DNA of 16,156 nt from Candidatus Zhuqueibacterota bacterium. Lineage in GTDB: Bacteria > KSB1 > UBA2214. The notes under the pieces were generated by a model that did no database searches, was not told the DNA's origin, and saw only the letters and a program-made list of their open reading frames with translations. Both the position numbers and the translations under genes were made by a program. Within the stretch, counting starts at the first letter, position 1. Every line of letters begins with the position of its first letter. The stretch is taken from NCBI GenBank assembly GCA_022706175.1, contig JAKJDB010000013.1, forward strand, positions 1 through 16,156, read 5' to 3'. Positions 14,209-16,156 of the stretch are shown piece after piece.

Positions 14209-14958
14209 CTACAGCCCCCACCCGCCGCTCACCGTAATATCCGCGCCGGTGATATATTCCGCTTCATCGCTCAACAGATACAACACGGCGCCAATCAGAT
14301 CCGTGGCCAGCCCCAAGCGCTTCATGGGCACCGCATGGATCTGGCGCGCGCGCGCCTCGTCGGTCAGAGCGCTGTTCTCCATCAGACCGGGGGACACCAT
14401 GTTCACCGTGACGCCCTGTGCCGCCACTTCCACGGCCAAGGACCGGGTCAGTATCTGCACGCCGCTCTTGGCGATGGCGTAAGCCGCTGCACCGGCGTAA
14501 GCATGGATGCGATCGGCGTTGGCCACGCCGACATTGATGATGCGGCCCCACCCCTGCTGCACCATCGTCGGCAACGCCGCCTTGCAGCCATAAAAAGCGC
14601 TGTGCAGATTGCTGTCGATCAGGTCGCGCCACTCCTCCACAGTCAGGCGCAACAGCGGTTTGAAAAGAAAATCGCCGACATTGTTGATCAGAATATCCAG
14701 CCGGCCATATTCAGCCGCCACCGTAGCCATCAGCTCGCGCACCTGATGCCACTGACGAACGTCCCCGGTCACCAGCCGGCTGCGTGCTCCCAGCGCGCGC
14801 GCCTCCGCCACGGCTTGTTCCGCGACCGGACTGTTCCGCCGGCCGTGAATGAACACGTCCGCCCCCTGACCGGCCAGGGCCAAGGCCAGATGGCGGCCCA
14901 AGCCGTGCGTGCTGCCGGTCACCAGCGCCACGCGCCCCTGCAGGCTTTTCATTTTCAT
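14209..14958 (-). CDS. Short-chain dehydrogenase/reductase (SDR family), catalytic Ser not evident
   Basis: This is a classical-size SDR of 249 residues. The cofactor motif TGSTHGLG (14-21) and NNVG are present, the Arg in HGRRNS suggests an NADP(H) preference, and YAIAK gives Tyr160 and Lys164. The C-terminal SPGLMENS and ITGADITVSGGWGL are typical of FabG-like members. The catalytic Ser that should lie about 13 residues before Tyr160 is missing. The stretch 143-159 (VGVANADRIHAYAGAAA) has no Ser or Thr. I have seen similar Ser-less variants in some SDR subfamilies, so it may be a subfamily trait rather than decay. The substrate is unknown. Its ATG overlaps the TGA of the upstream sensor kinase (ATGA), so translation is probably coupled. 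This pairing is unusual. Confidence 0.9.
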   Translation of the reverse strand: MKMKSLQGRVALVTGSTHGLGRHLALALAGQGADVFIHGRRNSPVAEQAVAEARALGARSRLVTGDVRQWHQVRELMATVAAEYGRLDILINNVGDFLFKPLLRLTVEEWRDLIDSNLHSAFYGCKAALPTMVQQGWGRIINVGVANADRIHAYAGAAAYAIAKSGVQILTRSLAVEVAAQGVTVNMVSPGLMENSALTDEARARQIHAVPMKRLGLATDLIGAVLYLLSDEAEYITGADITVSGGWGL

Positions 14959-16148
14959 AACACGATCCGCATAACCGTTCCCCTGCCGGCATGCGATTCC
15001 TTGATGTACAGCTTGCCGCCGTGATACTCTTCAATGATGCGCTTGCCAAAGTTGAGCCCCAGGCCCCAGCCGCGCTTTTTGGTGCTGTACCCTGCTTTAA
15101 AAATATCGTCGTGCCGCTTGGCGGTGATGCCGCAGCCGTTGTCGCGGATTTCGATGAACACCCGTTTGCTGTCCGTCACCCGGCCGGTGACGATCTCGAT
15201 GATGCCGTTTTTTCCCTGAACCGCATCGATGGCGTTTTTGATCAGATTCTCGATGGCCCATTCGAACAGCTCGCGGTTGAGCAGCACCAAAGGCAAGTCG
15301 CCATAATCCTCCACCAGCCGGATCTCGCGGCCGGCCTGCGGCAGCCGTTTGCGGAAATAGGCCGCCACTTCCCGCAGCACCTGATGGATGTCCTGCTTTT
15401 CCAGGTTGGCCGTGGATCCGATCTTGGAAAAGCGCGCGGCGATCTTCTCCAGACGGCGCACATCGATCTCCATATCCTGCGCCAGCCGGCTGATCTTGTC
15501 CGGCGCCATGTCGCCGGCTTTCATCAGCTCCAGCCACCCCAACAGCGAAGAGATCGGCGTGCCCAGTTGGTGAGCCGTCTCTTTCGCCATGCCCACCCAA
15601 ATGAACCGCTGTTCACTCTGCTTGATGTTGTTGAAACCGATAAAGGCGAGCAAAATCAACAGTCCGGTACCGCTGAACGTCAGATAGGGTAAATACTCCA
15701 GCCGCGTGATCAGGCGGGAATCGCCGTAATAAATAGACTGGAACACCTCGCCGTTGTACATATAGCGCACCGGCTCGTTCTGGTCCTTGATCTGGGCAAA
15801 AATCTTTTTCGCTTTCTCCATGGCCTGGGGAGAGTGATCCTCCTCCGGCACGCCGATGCCGCGCCAGGAAGAGATGTTGCCGTGGTTATCGATCATGATC
15901 AGCGGAAAATCCATCTTTTGCAGGATATTGTTGGCCAGGAACCAATCCAGCACTTCCATGTTTTCTGTCTGCACGATCAGTTGATAGGTCTGCGAATAGA
16001 ATTCTACGATCTGCCGCGATTCTTTGCGCAGCTCATTGACCAGCCGCTGGGTGTAATAGATGGTGCCCAGCACGCAGGCCAGCAACACGACGAAAAAGAT
16101 ACGCCGCAGGGTTCCGGAGAACAGATAGATGGTCTGTCGCAACGACAT
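14955..16148 (-). CDS. Membrane sensor histidine kinase
   Basis: This is a kinase of 397 residues. Transmembrane helix 1 (about 16-32) and helix 2 (about 153-172) flank an extracytoplasmic sensing region of about 120 residues that includes IMIDNHGNISSW, reminiscent of a PAS/Cache-like strand order. There is no obvious HAMP domain. The dimerisation and phospho-acceptor helix reads AKETAHQLGTPISS, with His193. The ATPase domain has the N-box ENLIKNAIDA (about 300-309), DNGCGI (Asp336) and a GWGLGL glycine box. All residues for autophosphorylation are present. The H-box style HQLGTP is one I associate with Bacteroidota/FCB-type kinases. The ATG at 16148 is eight bases from the window edge, so the promoter, ribosome site and any partner regulator upstream are out of view. 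The 3' end overlaps the dehydrogenase start by four bases. Confidence 0.93.
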   Translation of the reverse strand: MSLRQTIYLFSGTLRRIFFVVLLACVLGTIYYTQRLVNELRKESRQIVEFYSQTYQLIVQTENMEVLDWFLANNILQKMDFPLIMIDNHGNISSWRGIGVPEEDHSPQAMEKAKKIFAQIKDQNEPVRYMYNGEVFQSIYYGDSRLITRLEYLPYLTFSGTGLLILLAFIGFNNIKQSEQRFIWVGMAKETAHQLGTPISSLLGWLELMKAGDMAPDKISRLAQDMEIDVRRLEKIAARFSKIGSTANLEKQDIHQVLREVAAYFRKRLPQAGREIRLVEDYGDLPLVLLNRELFEWAIENLIKNAIDAVQGKNGIIEIVTGRVTDSKRVFIEIRDNGCGITAKRHDDIFKAGYSTKKRGWGLGLNFGKRIIEEYHGGKLYIKESHAGRGTVMRIVL

Positions 16149-16156
16149 GGCGGTTT

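Noticed and set aside
14202..14247. Inverted repeat GGCGCGG...CCGCGCC across the convergent gene ends, considered as a plus-strand terminator
   Set aside because: The loop exceeds 30 bases and no T-run follows, so it is probably chance in GC-rich coding DNA.

Overview
The window looks like chromosomal DNA from a GC-rich, Gram-negative (diderm) bacterium. It carries a lipid A acyltransferase, two ADP-heptose-type glycosyltransferases, several exported or membrane proteins, and a sensor kinase with an HQLGTP-type H-box. The REC-DUF4388 (PATAN) regulators and this H-box style are what I associate with deeply branching phyla of the FCB group (KSB1- or Zixibacteria-like). That placement is inference from protein style only. 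I see no insertion sequence, phage, CRISPR, rRNA or tRNA.

Layout. (1) 1-1549, minus strand: the 5' two thirds or more of a formate-dehydrogenase-like molybdopterin oxidoreductase that runs off the left edge. It keeps the 4Fe-4S cysteines but has lost the catalytic Cys/Sec-His pair and the formate-binding Arg. (2) 1550-1885: divergent intergenic region with overlapping inverted repeats, a possible 24-codon ORF and a promoter-like sequence. (3) 1886-3595: adenine deaminase (ade), followed by a small terminator hairpin. (4) 3635-6866: promoter-like sequence inside an inverted repeat, then two back-to-back regulators with REC-PATAN architecture. The first ends in what looks like a GTPase fold without any nucleotide-binding motif. 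The second has Glu in place of the phospho-accepting Asp. (5) 6934-14201: a tightly packed run of envelope genes. In order these are a membrane-anchored zinc peptidase, an LpxL-type acyltransferase, heptosyltransferase II, the tRNA t6A enzyme TsaC, a second family-9 glycosyltransferase, a DUF3108 exported protein, a deoxyhypusine-synthase-like protein and an unknown two-helix membrane protein. (6) 14209-16148, minus strand: a membrane sensor histidine kinase translationally coupled (ATGA overlap) to a short-chain dehydrogenase. Their transcript probably ends at a strong terminator lying inside the 3' end of the convergent plus-strand gene.

How the parts may fit. Block 5 is mainly lipid A/core oligosaccharide synthesis plus envelope-exported proteins. 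All plus-strand genes from 3714 to 14201 are co-oriented with gaps of at most about 70 bases, so the two regulators may be co-transcribed with the envelope genes. The most unusual content is the regulator pair (a phospho-competent REC with a pseudo-GTPase, next to a phosphomimetic-looking REC) and the catalytically altered formate-dehydrogenase homologue.
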